A DNA stretch of 11,945 nt from assembly GCA_003230195.1 (NCBI GenBank), contig QIHH01000022.1, forward strand, positions 1 through 11,945, written 5' to 3'. Shown here in pieces: positions 1 through 7,043 of this stretch (its first letter is position 1; each line of letters opens with the position of its first letter). The notes beneath the pieces are model-generated. The model was not told the DNA's origin. It saw nothing but the letters and a program-made list of their open reading frames with translations, and did not search any database. Source of the stretch: Gammaproteobacteria bacterium (GTDB taxonomy: Bacteria; Pseudomonadota; Gammaproteobacteria; SZUA-140). The position numbers were made by a program, and so were the translations under genes.

Positions 1-45
1 TACGAAGCCGTTGAGTTTACTGACAATATAATAATAATCTGACAT
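1..45 (-). CDS. Start of a probable ricin-type beta-trefoil lectin-domain protein (partial, cut by window edge)
   Basis: Only the first 15 codons are in the window, reading MSDYYYIVSKLNGFV. The start is well supported: a GGAGG Shine-Dalgarno site at 52-56 sits 6 nt before the ATG at 43-45, and the gene begins 18 nt after the multicopper oxidase stop, so it is probably co-transcribed with it. The pattern 'YYYIVSKLNG' resembles the first strand of ricin-B-like beta-trefoil repeats, where an aromatic-Ile-x-Ser-x-x-(S/N)-G stretch is usually followed by a 'LDV' motif, here just off the edge. No signal peptide is seen at the N-terminus. The family call rests on very few residues and is tentative. 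That a gene starts here is much more certain than what it encodes. Confidence 0.5.
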   Translation of the reverse strand, partial: MSDYYYIVSKLNGFV

Positions 46-63
46 TTTTTTCCTCCAGGTTTG

Positions 64-1704
64 TTATTGATTGATAATGACCTTCATCATCATGCCTTGG
101 TCTTCATGTGTTAGATTGTGGCAATGCAGCACGAACTCGCCATCAAAGTTGTCGTAGCGCGAAAGCGCGGTAATGGCATTGGCCTCGCCTTTATTATTGC
201 TACCAGAAACCAGTAAGGTGTCCTTCCAGTAACTAAAGCCTTTGTCATCGATAAGTTGAAAGGGATTGACGTGAATATGGAATGGGTGACTAACATCGGA
301 CTCTTGCTTGTCTCCAACCCAGAGCTTCCATGTATTACTGTCATTGAGCGTGAGTTGCTTTGTTGGGGTATCAGGGTAAGTGCCATCATTGACGGTTTTA
401 TCGGTGCCGTTATTAGAGTTGGGTATATTGGCAAACCAAACTTTTTCCTTTGCCAGCTTTTCACTGCAATTTTGAAAATCAGCTGGATTGCAGATAAATG
501 GATAAGGGTTGGTAAAAAGCGTTGTTGGCGGCATCTGCATTGCGGGGTTGTTATTCGCTTGAACAATGATCTTGGCAATTTTACTATAGAATTCGGTTTT
601 CCCCATCAGGCTAACTGCGGCGGCACTTTGGTCATCGACCAGATAGTACTCACAGGGGTATTGGTTGCATGGCGGGAATTGTAAGAGTACGTCACTACGA
701 TAGCCTGGTTGCAGCATAATATTCGGCTGAATTTGTGTACCATTCATGGTGATGCCATCTCTAGCAAATTCATGCAACTGAATTTGAGAGCTATTTCCCT
801 CTACTGTTAATTTGATGGAAGCAGAAATACCCGCATGAATAAAGCGCCAGCGATGTATGTCACCTGCATTGACGGTGATAGTTGGTAGGCATTGGCCATT
901 GATTGACGTGGCAATATCACCACCACACAGGGGGATGGGATTACCGTCACTGTCCGTTTTAGTAGACATCTGCGTCAGGATCATGATCTTATCTTTGCTA
1001 CCGCTGATGCTGTAGTCAGCGGCTAGTTTTCTATCGAGTTCACCTTTTAGTATCAGCGCGCCAGCCATGCCGTTTTTGACCTGTGGTGCTGTTGATCCAT
1101 GTAAATGCGCATGCAGCCAGTGTGTGCCGGGAGCATGGTAATTTGGAATATCAAATTGATATTGCACGGCTTGTGTTGCAGGTGAGATAGCGATGAAGAC
1201 AAAGTCCGATTGCACGACGGATGGGTCAATAGAGCCTTTGGGTGAGACATGAAAACCATGGGTGTGAAGGTTAGTGCAAAGTGCTACATCATCGCTGTGA
1301 TGGCCACAATCGTATTTTTTGTTGCTATCACCGAGTTGGTTGGACAAACGAATGCGCAAGACTGGGCCTGGTTGCTCAGCATCAACATCAAGAATATAGG
1401 CAGGTCCTACTGGACGATTATCTGTTTGTGCTTGGGTGTCGATATAGGATTGTAGTTTGATAACTCTGCCGTTGACGCATTTATTAACCGAACGAGCACT
1501 GAGTTGAGTGGAAATAATTTTATCGGCATGTATGGTGGGTGGTTCACGTAATTCTTGGTAAAGCTCTGTGCCTGAGCAATCTAGGTTATTAGTCAGACTC
1601 GTGACTACGAGATTGTCAGTCATCGTTATGCTGCTACAGGCGCTGATGAGAAAGAGACTAGTAATAACTACCGTGTTTAAGTATACAGATGATTTTATTG
1701 GCAT
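64..1704 (-). CDS. Multicopper oxidase, predicted lipoprotein
   Basis: A complete 546-residue multicopper oxidase of the CueO/CotA/bilirubin-oxidase type, which oxidises a substrate at a type 1 copper and reduces O2 to water at a trinuclear centre. All four copper motifs are visible: HTHG at 147-150, HWLHAH at 195-200, HPFHIH at 473-478 and HCHNLTHEDQGM at 527-538, the last holding the type 1 Cys528, His533 and probable axial Met538. The N-terminus is a lipoprotein signal: a short basic region, a hydrophobic stretch and the lipobox LISAC with Cys23. Ser follows the Cys, which fits outer-membrane sorting. Many further Cys residues fit an extracytoplasmic protein with disulfides. A Shine-Dalgarno AGGTG lies 8 nt before the ATG. 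It starts 32 nt after the M15D gene stop. I see no Met-rich segment of the CueO kind, so copper detoxification is not specifically indicated. Substrate unknown; phenolics, metals or bilirubin-like compounds are possible. Confidence 0.93.
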   Translation of the reverse strand: MPIKSSVYLNTVVITSLFLISACSSITMTDNLVVTSLTNNLDCSGTELYQELREPPTIHADKIISTQLSARSVNKCVNGRVIKLQSYIDTQAQTDNRPVGPAYILDVDAEQPGPVLRIRLSNQLGDSNKKYDCGHHSDDVALCTNLHTHGFHVSPKGSIDPSVVQSDFVFIAISPATQAVQYQFDIPNYHAPGTHWLHAHLHGSTAPQVKNGMAGALILKGELDRKLAADYSISGSKDKIMILTQMSTKTDSDGNPIPLCGGDIATSINGQCLPTITVNAGDIHRWRFIHAGISASIKLTVEGNSSQIQLHEFARDGITMNGTQIQPNIMLQPGYRSDVLLQFPPCNQYPCEYYLVDDQSAAAVSLMGKTEFYSKIAKIIVQANNNPAMQMPPTTLFTNPYPFICNPADFQNCSEKLAKEKVWFANIPNSNNGTDKTVNDGTYPDTPTKQLTLNDSNTWKLWVGDKQESDVSHPFHIHVNPFQLIDDKGFSYWKDTLLVSGSNNKGEANAITALSRYDNFDGEFVLHCHNLTHEDQGMMMKVIINQ

Positions 1705-1736
1705 AGAATATTCACCTAAATTTTGTTATTTATGGT

Positions 1737-2561
1737 TCAGTTTAAGAAGCTGGCATCTTCAACCTGCCATGCAGGGGCCTTGATATGGCCATACCAAGCC
1801 TTCTCCGGTGCATTACCATAGAGGGCGTTTTTGACTTTAATCCAGATTTGATTACCCCAGTCATAATGCCAATACAAAATTGGATCATTTAAAAAATCCT
1901 CAGTTCTTAAGGCCCAGTCCATGAGGCGACGATTCCATAGTCGCTTATCATTTTCTTCAACCAAGCTTTGTTGTAATTGCCGTTCAAAATAGTCCGTGGC
2001 GCTGATGGGAATAATTTCTTCGAACTTGGATCCCATATTCAGCCATTGTTTTGTGTCACGATAACGCAGTGTGACGTCGATGGAGGAACCGGTGATATGA
2101 ATAGGAAAAGTGCGCGCATCAAGGCGATCAAAGTGACGTGGGTCACGTACGTAGCCAAGCGCGTATTGACGTAAATCTTCCTCTGTGGCAGTGGGGTTTT
2201 CTTCCCATCCGCGCTCATAAAAGAATGCCCATAGTCCACGTTGGCACTCGATGGAACGATAGGCATCGAGAATTAATAGTTCAACATTAAATGCGGCTAA
2301 GCGGTCATTGGCCCGCTGCAATTTTTCAGCGACGGTTTTGCGTAGCCAACCTTCCTGGCGGCTGCCTCTAATTGGTTTACCATAAGGTGCATTGCTGCTA
2401 TCAGTAACGGCATGCCAAGATAAAAACGGCAAGGCATAGTCCGCTATATTAACCATGGGTTCATTAAATAAGGGGTTATTATCGTCCAGGGGGATTTGAT
2501 AATGAGGTTTACGGATAGGGCTTAGATCGACTAGTGGGATTTGATAATCAATGTCGTACAT
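1737..2561 (-). CDS. VanX-family (peptidase M15D) D-Ala-D-Ala dipeptidase-like protein lacking the usual catalytic Glu
   Basis: A 274-residue protein with the VanX/DdpX layout. DAYRS at 99-103 supplies the conserved Arg102 (VanX Arg71). HITGSSID at 155-162 supplies zinc ligands His155 and Asp162 (VanX HSRGSAID). YWHYDWGNQ at 230-238 supplies the third ligand, His232. In VanX the last motif is EWWH, with Glu as general base. Here the equivalent residue is Leu229 (codon TTG, minus strand 1877-1875), which would need two base changes from a Glu codon. The zinc site therefore looks intact while normal dipeptidase chemistry is doubtful. No signal peptide is visible, so it is probably cytoplasmic like VanX. 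The start ATG follows the upstream PRTase-like stop by one nt (TGAGATG) and has an AGAGGTG Shine-Dalgarno, so the two are almost certainly translated as a pair. No vanHA-type ligase or two-component regulator is present, so glycopeptide resistance is unlikely. Peptidoglycan-dipeptide handling or a repurposed metal-dependent role is possible. Confidence 0.8.
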   Translation of the reverse strand: MYDIDYQIPLVDLSPIRKPHYQIPLDDNNPLFNEPMVNIADYALPFLSWHAVTDSSNAPYGKPIRGSRQEGWLRKTVAEKLQRANDRLAAFNVELLILDAYRSIECQRGLWAFFYERGWEENPTATEEDLRQYALGYVRDPRHFDRLDARTFPIHITGSSIDVTLRYRDTKQWLNMGSKFEEIIPISATDYFERQLQQSLVEENDKRLWNRRLMDWALRTEDFLNDPILYWHYDWGNQIWIKVKNALYGNAPEKAWYGHIKAPAWQVEDASFLN

Positions 2562-2562
2562 C

Positions 2563-3468
2563 TCACACCTCTATTGCTGATTTTGTCGATGATGGAGCAA
2601 GTGGAAATTTAGTGTTGTCTAATAGCTGCATTTTTTGTTCGAATATCGTGCCGCTGTAACGGCCTTCTTGTACCGCAAGCCAATGTAATTGCTGGCGTTT
2701 TTCGACTGTTAAGCGACTGGCTAGATAATAAAAATCATCTGGCGCTTCATTAAATAAACGGGAGATGCAACGTGCCGTGTGGTTTGTCTGTGGGTCAGCC
2801 AGAACCTGGCTGAAGCTATTTAGCGACTTGATTTGGCTATGATTGATTTGGTGCTCAAGTTCTGGATGACGGTTTGCCAATGAGGTTTCGATATTGAAAA
2901 TGTATAACCAGTGGCAGGTTTTAACGTTGCATTGCTCAAAGGCATGCTGCATAAAACGTTGCTGGGTTCCCGTCACATTGATATCATTAATAATGATGAG
3001 CGATTTATCTTCGAAGTGCCGCGCTAGCTCATCGGCTTCCAGGGCATCTTGCACACGCTGCCTTTCTGCAATACGCTGCGCGACACTATTTTTGCTGTAA
3101 TTATAATAGCGTTTAAATTCAGCTTCGTTATTGAATGAGGCCTGCTGTTGATTCAGTCTGGGTTCAACAAGCTCAGTTGTTATATCTTGTAGGGCTAATA
3201 ATTGATGCACCTTACGAGCTAATAGATTAGCTGCTGCTGGTAAATGATGGCAAGGCGGTGCAGTAATTACCCAGCCATGATGTTCTGATTGTCGATAAAT
3301 CATTGCGGCAATGGCCGCAAGTGGTTCACTATAAAATGCAACAGCATTTTGTTGGCCCAGCTTCATGGCGGGGTAGTGCTGAAAAAGTGCATCCTCTAAT
3401 TTCAACGGCAAGTGGTTGATCTGCGCTAATACTTGCATATTTGAGAATGTTGTTTGCGGCTGATTCAT
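2563..3468 (-). CDS. Phosphoribosyltransferase-fold protein, function unknown
   Basis: A 301-residue, probably cytoplasmic protein. Its clearest feature is a PRPP-binding-loop-like stretch at 157-168: four hydrophobic residues followed by N-D-I-N-V-T-G-T. This matches the type I PRTase pattern (hydrophobic strand, D-D, two residues, x-T-G-x-T), with Asn161 replacing the first Asp. Upstream, a strand-like 'WVITAPPCHHLPAAANLLARKV' region (66-87) resembles the strand-loop-helix that precedes the loop in ComF/orotate-PRTase-like folds. A basic segment with YYNYSKNSVAQRIAERQR (121-138) could be the flexible hood that binds nucleobase or ribose phosphate. The C-terminal third has no motif I recognise. 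The Shine-Dalgarno is weak (AGGC about 8 nt upstream). It begins 92 nt after the heme lipoprotein gene and is tightly coupled to the M15D gene. Substrate unknown; an actual transferase or a PRTase-fold regulatory protein are both possible. Confidence 0.6.
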   Translation of the reverse strand: MNQPQTTFSNMQVLAQINHLPLKLEDALFQHYPAMKLGQQNAVAFYSEPLAAIAAMIYRQSEHHGWVITAPPCHHLPAAANLLARKVHQLLALQDITTELVEPRLNQQQASFNNEAEFKRYYNYSKNSVAQRIAERQRVQDALEADELARHFEDKSLIIINDINVTGTQQRFMQHAFEQCNVKTCHWLYIFNIETSLANRHPELEHQINHSQIKSLNSFSQVLADPQTNHTARCISRLFNEAPDDFYYLASRLTVEKRQQLHWLAVQEGRYSGTIFEQKMQLLDNTKFPLAPSSTKSAIEV

Positions 3469-3522
3469 AAAAATGCCTGTTTTATGCCCTTGCGTTATTT
3501 ACATTAGTTATCAAAGTCATAT

Positions 3523-3552
3523 CAGTGCGGCAGCCATTAATTTGCCGCACTG
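3523..3552 (-). terminator. Perfect 10-bp stem-loop after the heme lipoprotein gene, possible terminator or processing site
   Basis: CAGTGCGGCA (3523-3532) and TGCCGCACTG (3543-3552) are perfect inverted repeats around a 10-nt AT-rich loop. The structure starts 8 nt after the stop of the heme lipoprotein gene on the minus strand, where an intrinsic terminator would lie. The following minus-strand bases (ATATGACTTTGA) are not a uridine run, so it is not a canonical intrinsic terminator. It may protect the 3' end of the mRNA, attenuate transcription, or mark partial read-through into the PRTase-like gene 55 nt further on. Confidence 0.5.
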
Positions 3553-3560
3553 ACGTGCCA

Positions 3561-5210
3561 CTAATGTGCGTTAGAACTTCTTGACATGGTGGTATTGTGA
3601 ACGGCTTTTTGCGTGACCGTTAAACTGGATGCAGGCACGGAATCCAACTCCTTGCCTTTGCCTAAGACACCATTGGCCAAGAAACTAAAATCACGCCCGA
3701 GTTGCTGTGCTGCACCATGACAACCTTGGCAACCACCCATATTGAATTTAGCAGCAGGCACTTGGGCATCCTGCGTAACGTTCAAGGATACGTTGTTATA
3801 AGTGCTTGGTAGTGGATTAGGGTTGAGTGTGGCATCTGGATAAACACATTTTGTGTTACCTTGAGTACCACGGCAGTTAACAAAATAACCATCCTGTTCA
3901 AGACCGCCATTGAGCAAAATTCCGTCGAATAATTGAATGCCGGGTTGGCTGCTTTCAACCACAATGTTGGCCAGATAAAAATTGCTGCTATCAGAATCAC
4001 TGGTGGGAATGGCTTGCACACCTTTGAGGCGGTAATTGGCCCAGATATTATTTTTATCTAAGTCTTGGACCAAGGCGTTAACTTGATTGTTGACATCATT
4101 GACTTCGCTGATTATGGTATTTGGTTGCACAACCGTGGTGTAATCCTGGGAGATGGCTCCTGCGGCTGGGAGTGTATAGGTTGTTAGCTTATTCTTTTTT
4201 GGGGCTTGGCCTTGCGCATTAATATAATAGGCACCATTTGCTGTTGCGGTATGTGGCTCGCTGCTGGGCGTTTGATAAACTAGTTTATTATATTCGGTTT
4301 TATAAGCAGGGTCGGTGATGACTTGATTGTTATCGCGTGTAACTGAATCAACATGTTCAAAAGTTGTGAAGATAAACTCGGGGTAGTTGGCGGTTTTTTG
4401 GATAATATGTATAGCGATCAGCGCAAAGGTATCGGTTGTCAGCGTGGGTACACCTTTGCTATCGGCCAGCCAATAACTGGCGGTAGCCTGATGGTATCGA
4501 TTGCTATCAGAATTTTTAATATCGCTCGTACGCCGCCAAGCGGTTTTAATTTCCATGACTTGATCAGGAAAATCCCATGATTTTGTTGCAGACGGGGCGT
4601 CGCGCTTAGCATCAAGCGCATAGCTTGTCTCCAGTTCATTGACCTTAGCCATAAATAAAACTGGAAAGTTAGGGTCGTTAGAATGCTGATAATATAAATA
4701 GTTCTGACTGATCTGATTGGTTTCATCGAGATAGACGTAGTTTGCTCCTGTTACTGTCTTTGCTACCTTTGTCTTTGAGCTGTTTTCATAATAAGTGTAA
4801 TAGATAGGTGCTTTATTTATCGGGGAAGCGGGCTTGCTGCTGGTATAATAAGGGAATGCTTCGGTTCTATGATAGACGCTTTCAAATATTAGTGGATTAG
4901 CGACAGTTGGGCTTGAGCCTGTGTTGATAAAGTTATGTATACCATCTGTAACACCCCGGCCACTGCCTGATGTCAGAGTGGCCTTGGTTTGCTGCATAGA
5001 GGCGATGAATAAACGCCACGCATAATTGGCTAACTGCGTTTGATTGGCATTCGCGATTAAGTCACTAGGATAGCTATACCTCGTGTTCAATAATTCTGCT
5101 TTTGTAATCTCAGTACCTGAGTCAGTCGCCGCTTGGCTATGTTGACTGGTACAGCTAATGAGTAGTGAGATAGCTGATAAACTTAGGATTTTTTTCAATT
5201 GCAGATTCAT
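3561..5210 (-). CDS. Large lipoprotein with a single C-terminal c-type heme motif
   Basis: A 549-residue protein. I chose the ATG at 5210 over one five codons upstream because it gives a clean lipoprotein signal (MNLQLKK, hydrophobic stretch, lipobox LLISC with Cys20); the earlier ATG has no Shine-Dalgarno and adds an unneeded Arg-Arg. The next residue after Cys20 is Thr, compatible with the outer membrane. One CxxCH motif, CQGCH, lies at 494-498 (nt 3717-3731), only about 50 residues from the C-terminus, preceded by Gly-Gly and followed by a short tail with Met and His residues that could give the sixth heme ligand. The long N-terminal part (about 470 residues) includes 'YAWRLFIASMQQT' near the start and beta-rich segments. 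I recognise no catalytic domain there. The heme motif and signal imply export and System I or II heme attachment; these genes are not in the window. Likely role: electron transfer or a heme enzyme at the cell surface, perhaps with the multicopper oxidase encoded downstream. An 83-nt gap separates it from the hyp cluster. Confidence 0.75.
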   Translation of the reverse strand: MNLQLKKILSLSAISLLISCTSQHSQAATDSGTEITKAELLNTRYSYPSDLIANANQTQLANYAWRLFIASMQQTKATLTSGSGRGVTDGIHNFINTGSSPTVANPLIFESVYHRTEAFPYYTSSKPASPINKAPIYYTYYENSSKTKVAKTVTGANYVYLDETNQISQNYLYYQHSNDPNFPVLFMAKVNELETSYALDAKRDAPSATKSWDFPDQVMEIKTAWRRTSDIKNSDSNRYHQATASYWLADSKGVPTLTTDTFALIAIHIIQKTANYPEFIFTTFEHVDSVTRDNNQVITDPAYKTEYNKLVYQTPSSEPHTATANGAYYINAQGQAPKKNKLTTYTLPAAGAISQDYTTVVQPNTIISEVNDVNNQVNALVQDLDKNNIWANYRLKGVQAIPTSDSDSSNFYLANIVVESSQPGIQLFDGILLNGGLEQDGYFVNCRGTQGNTKCVYPDATLNPNPLPSTYNNVSLNVTQDAQVPAAKFNMGGCQGCHGAAQQLGRDFSFLANGVLGKGKELDSVPASSLTVTQKAVHNTTMSRSSNAH

Positions 5211-5255
5211 TATTCTTCGCCCCATTGATAGTGGTGGTCGTTAAAATTAAAATAG

Positions 5256-5305
5256 TTAGCTGTGACGCGTGACCGCATACTATATTGGTTTTTTTAAGCT
5301 GTGAC
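5256..5305 (-). promoter_or_regulatory. Direct repeats in the gap before the heme lipoprotein gene, possible operator
   Basis: On the minus strand GTCACAGCTTA (5305-5295) and GTCACAGCTAA (5266-5256) form an 11-nt direct repeat with one mismatch, start to start 39 nt apart. A further GTCAC (5273-5269) lies just before the second copy. The first copy overlaps the last codons and stop of the FmdE-like gene. The 83-nt gap is the widest break between the maturation cluster and the left-hand genes, so a promoter with a regulator site is plausible here. I could not make out convincing -35 and -10 elements, and short repeats can occur by chance. Confidence 0.2.
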
Positions 5306-5905
5306 TTCACTCCAAGCGTGGCCTGCAGGTATCTCACCTTTTTCTAAAGGTGCCAGAAATTCAACTGAGAAGTTCTCTTCCAGTGGGGCAACCCAGATGC
5401 GCGACGATAGATTGACCTTATATAATTCGAAGAGCTGATCATCATCATCGCGTTTTTCGTCGTAGACGTTTCTATCAATAAGTTGATAGAACTCTTCGGG
5501 TACAAAGTCTTCACGCAATGAAACATGTGCAGTCTGCTTGCCATCACTGACCCACCATTCAAACTTCATCTCGCTATTACAGCGATTTACGCAGTTGGGA
5601 TTTTGCATAACGGTAAGGCGATCATTATCGTTACAGCCAGTGACAAAATTAAGTGAATCCAAGACACCCGGTCCCGGGTGCCCGGAGACCACGGTAAGAT
5701 TGTCGCGGCTCCATAATTTTTCCTGAGAGAGTGCTTTGGCCGCCGCTTGCATCGCTCGATACCCAACGGCAGTGCCCCACCACAGAGAGCGCTGATGTTC
5801 GGCCGTTGCCTCTTGATAATCCAATGTTTTTACCTCGTCATTGTCGACGATGCGAATCAGTAAGCCTTCAGCAGGTGTGTATTCGTTTGTTGAGAATGTA
5901 CTCAT
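5294..5905 (-). CDS. Divergent FmdE-like domain protein linked to hydrogenase maturation genes
   Basis: A 203-residue soluble protein. Two segments recall the FmdE/FwdE (formylmethanofuran dehydrogenase subunit E) fold: 'LWWGTAVGYRAMQAAAKAL' (41-59), matching the family's HLCPG-LAIGYRA helix, and 'SGHPGPGVLDSLNFVTGC' (74-91), matching the ...CAVDAIQVLTGC segment, with Asp83 and the TGC end kept. The metal-binding residues of ordinary FmdE proteins seem to be replaced: Trp42-Trp43 sit where Cys-Pro is expected and Gly80 where the second Cys is expected. Remaining candidate ligands are His37, His76, Cys91 and a C-x3-C at 105-109. There is no zinc-ribbon tail. The start is supported by AAAGGA 7 nt before the ATG. 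It follows hypE by 30 nt with no terminator between, so it is probably co-transcribed with hypFC-SIS-hypDE. An accessory role in hydrogenase assembly is inferred from position only. The alignment is from memory. Confidence 0.5.
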   Translation of the reverse strand: MSTFSTNEYTPAEGLLIRIVDNDEVKTLDYQEATAEHQRSLWWGTAVGYRAMQAAAKALSQEKLWSRDNLTVVSGHPGPGVLDSLNFVTGCNDNDRLTVMQNPNCVNRCNSEMKFEWWVSDGKQTAHVSLREDFVPEEFYQLIDRNVYDEKRDDDDQLFELYKVNLSSRIWVAPLEENFSVEFLAPLEKGEIPAGHAWSEVTA

Positions 5906-5936
5906 GGTCTATTCCTTTGATTTTTTTGGTTGAGCT

Positions 5937-7043
5937 TTAACAGATACGAGGTAGTTGTTCACCGACTAACATATCGACAATACGCTTGCCACCAAAGCTA
6001 GTTTTCATATGCACGCGACCAACACGGCCGTGTTCTAAAACCACACCGATATCGGCTGAATCGACACCAAGAGGATGGGAGAGAAGTGCAGCAAGTGCAG
6101 CTTCCGATTCGTCTTCCGGGATGATCATGACGAGTTTGCCCTCATTGGCGAGATACAGTGGGTCCAGGCCCAGAATTTCACAGAAGCCTTTGACTTCGGT
6201 ACGTATAGGTGTGCTGGTTTCATTGATTTCAATACCGCATTGCGAGGACGCAGCAATTTCATTTAAAACAGAAGCGATACCACCACGGGTAGCGTCACGG
6301 ATAAAACGTGTATTTGGTGCCGCCTTAAGTAAGATTTGAATAAGGTCTTGCAGTGGTGCACAGTCACTTTCGATGGGGCTTTCGAGGTTCATATCACCAC
6401 GTGCATCTAAGATAGCCGCGCCATGATCACCCAGAAAGCCATTGACTAGAATACGATCATGGGCTTGGGCCTTATTGGCACCAAGTTTAAAATGTTGATG
6501 GATAACGCCAATACCTGCGGTGTTGATGAAAATCTTATCGCAACTACCACGTTCGACAACTTTAGTGTCACCTGTGACGATTTGTACGCCTGCTGCTTTA
6601 GCGGTATCGGCCATTGATTTTACGATCTGACGCAGAGTATCAACTTTCATTCCTTCTTCGATAATCATGCTGCAGGTTAGATAAAGTGGTTTAGCGCCGC
6701 CTACGGCTAAATCATTAACGGTACCGCAAATAGCCAACTTTCCGATATCACCACCAGGGAAGAAAATCGGATCGATTACATAGGAGTCGGTGGTCATAGC
6801 AAGGCGGTCGCCTAATTTAGCAAGATCGCTGAGTTCAAAACGTGCCTGATCTTCCAAGGTATTGAGAACGGGATTGCTGAAGGCTTCGATGAATACATCG
6901 TCAATCAGATCGCGCATGGCCTTACCACCACCGCCGTGCGCCAGGGTAATGACTTTGCTGGCTAATTTACCTTGGCGAATACGCGTGTCTTGCTTTTTTT
7001 TTATTACGGGTCTTTCTAGTACTGCGCTTTCGTCTATGTTCAT
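5937..7043 (-). CDS. hypE: HypE, hydrogenase maturation protein (carbamoyl dehydratase)
   Basis: HypE accepts a carbamoyl group from HypF on its C-terminal cysteine, dehydrates it with ATP to a thiocyanate, and donates cyanide to iron on the HypC-HypD scaffold. The 368-residue protein ends in PRIC, giving the essential terminal Cys368. The AIR-synthase-like fold is visible: LAHGGGGKAMRDLI at 34-47, the ATP-binding region around DSYVIDPIFFPGGDIG (86-101) with GTVNDLAVGGAKPLYLT after it, VTGDTKVVERG (156-166), and the C-terminal domain with RDATRGGIASVLNEIA (249-264). An N-terminal extension of about 28 basic/polar residues precedes the conserved core. The start is supported by GGAGG 7 nt upstream, inside hypD. 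The ATG overlaps the hypD stop (ATGA), which implies coupled translation. Nothing suggests it is inactive. Confidence 0.98.
   Translation of the reverse strand: MNIDESAVLERPVIKKKQDTRIRQGKLASKVITLAHGGGGKAMRDLIDDVFIEAFSNPVLNTLEDQARFELSDLAKLGDRLAMTTDSYVIDPIFFPGGDIGKLAICGTVNDLAVGGAKPLYLTCSMIIEEGMKVDTLRQIVKSMADTAKAAGVQIVTGDTKVVERGSCDKIFINTAGIGVIHQHFKLGANKAQAHDRILVNGFLGDHGAAILDARGDMNLESPIESDCAPLQDLIQILLKAAPNTRFIRDATRGGIASVLNEIAASSQCGIEINETSTPIRTEVKGFCEILGLDPLYLANEGKLVMIIPEDESEAALAALLSHPLGVDSADIGVVLEHGRVGRVHMKTSFGGKRIVDMLVGEQLPRIC

Noticed and set aside
256..684. Plus-strand open frame of 142 codons inside the multicopper oxidase gene
   Set aside because: It is antisense to a protein with all copper motifs, and its translation has no recognisable domain.
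64..1704. Copper-resistance (CueO/CopA-type) assignment for the multicopper oxidase
   Set aside because: No Met-rich segment, and no copper exporter, CueR or CopB-like gene nearby, so a specific copper-tolerance name is not supported.
1737..2561. Vancomycin resistance by a VanX enzyme
   Set aside because: No D-lactate dehydrogenase, D-Ala-D-Lac ligase or VanRS genes are present and the catalytic Glu is missing.
5986..6339. Plus-strand open frame of 117 codons inside hypE
   Set aside because: Antisense shadow of a fully conserved gene; composition follows the complement of hypE codons.
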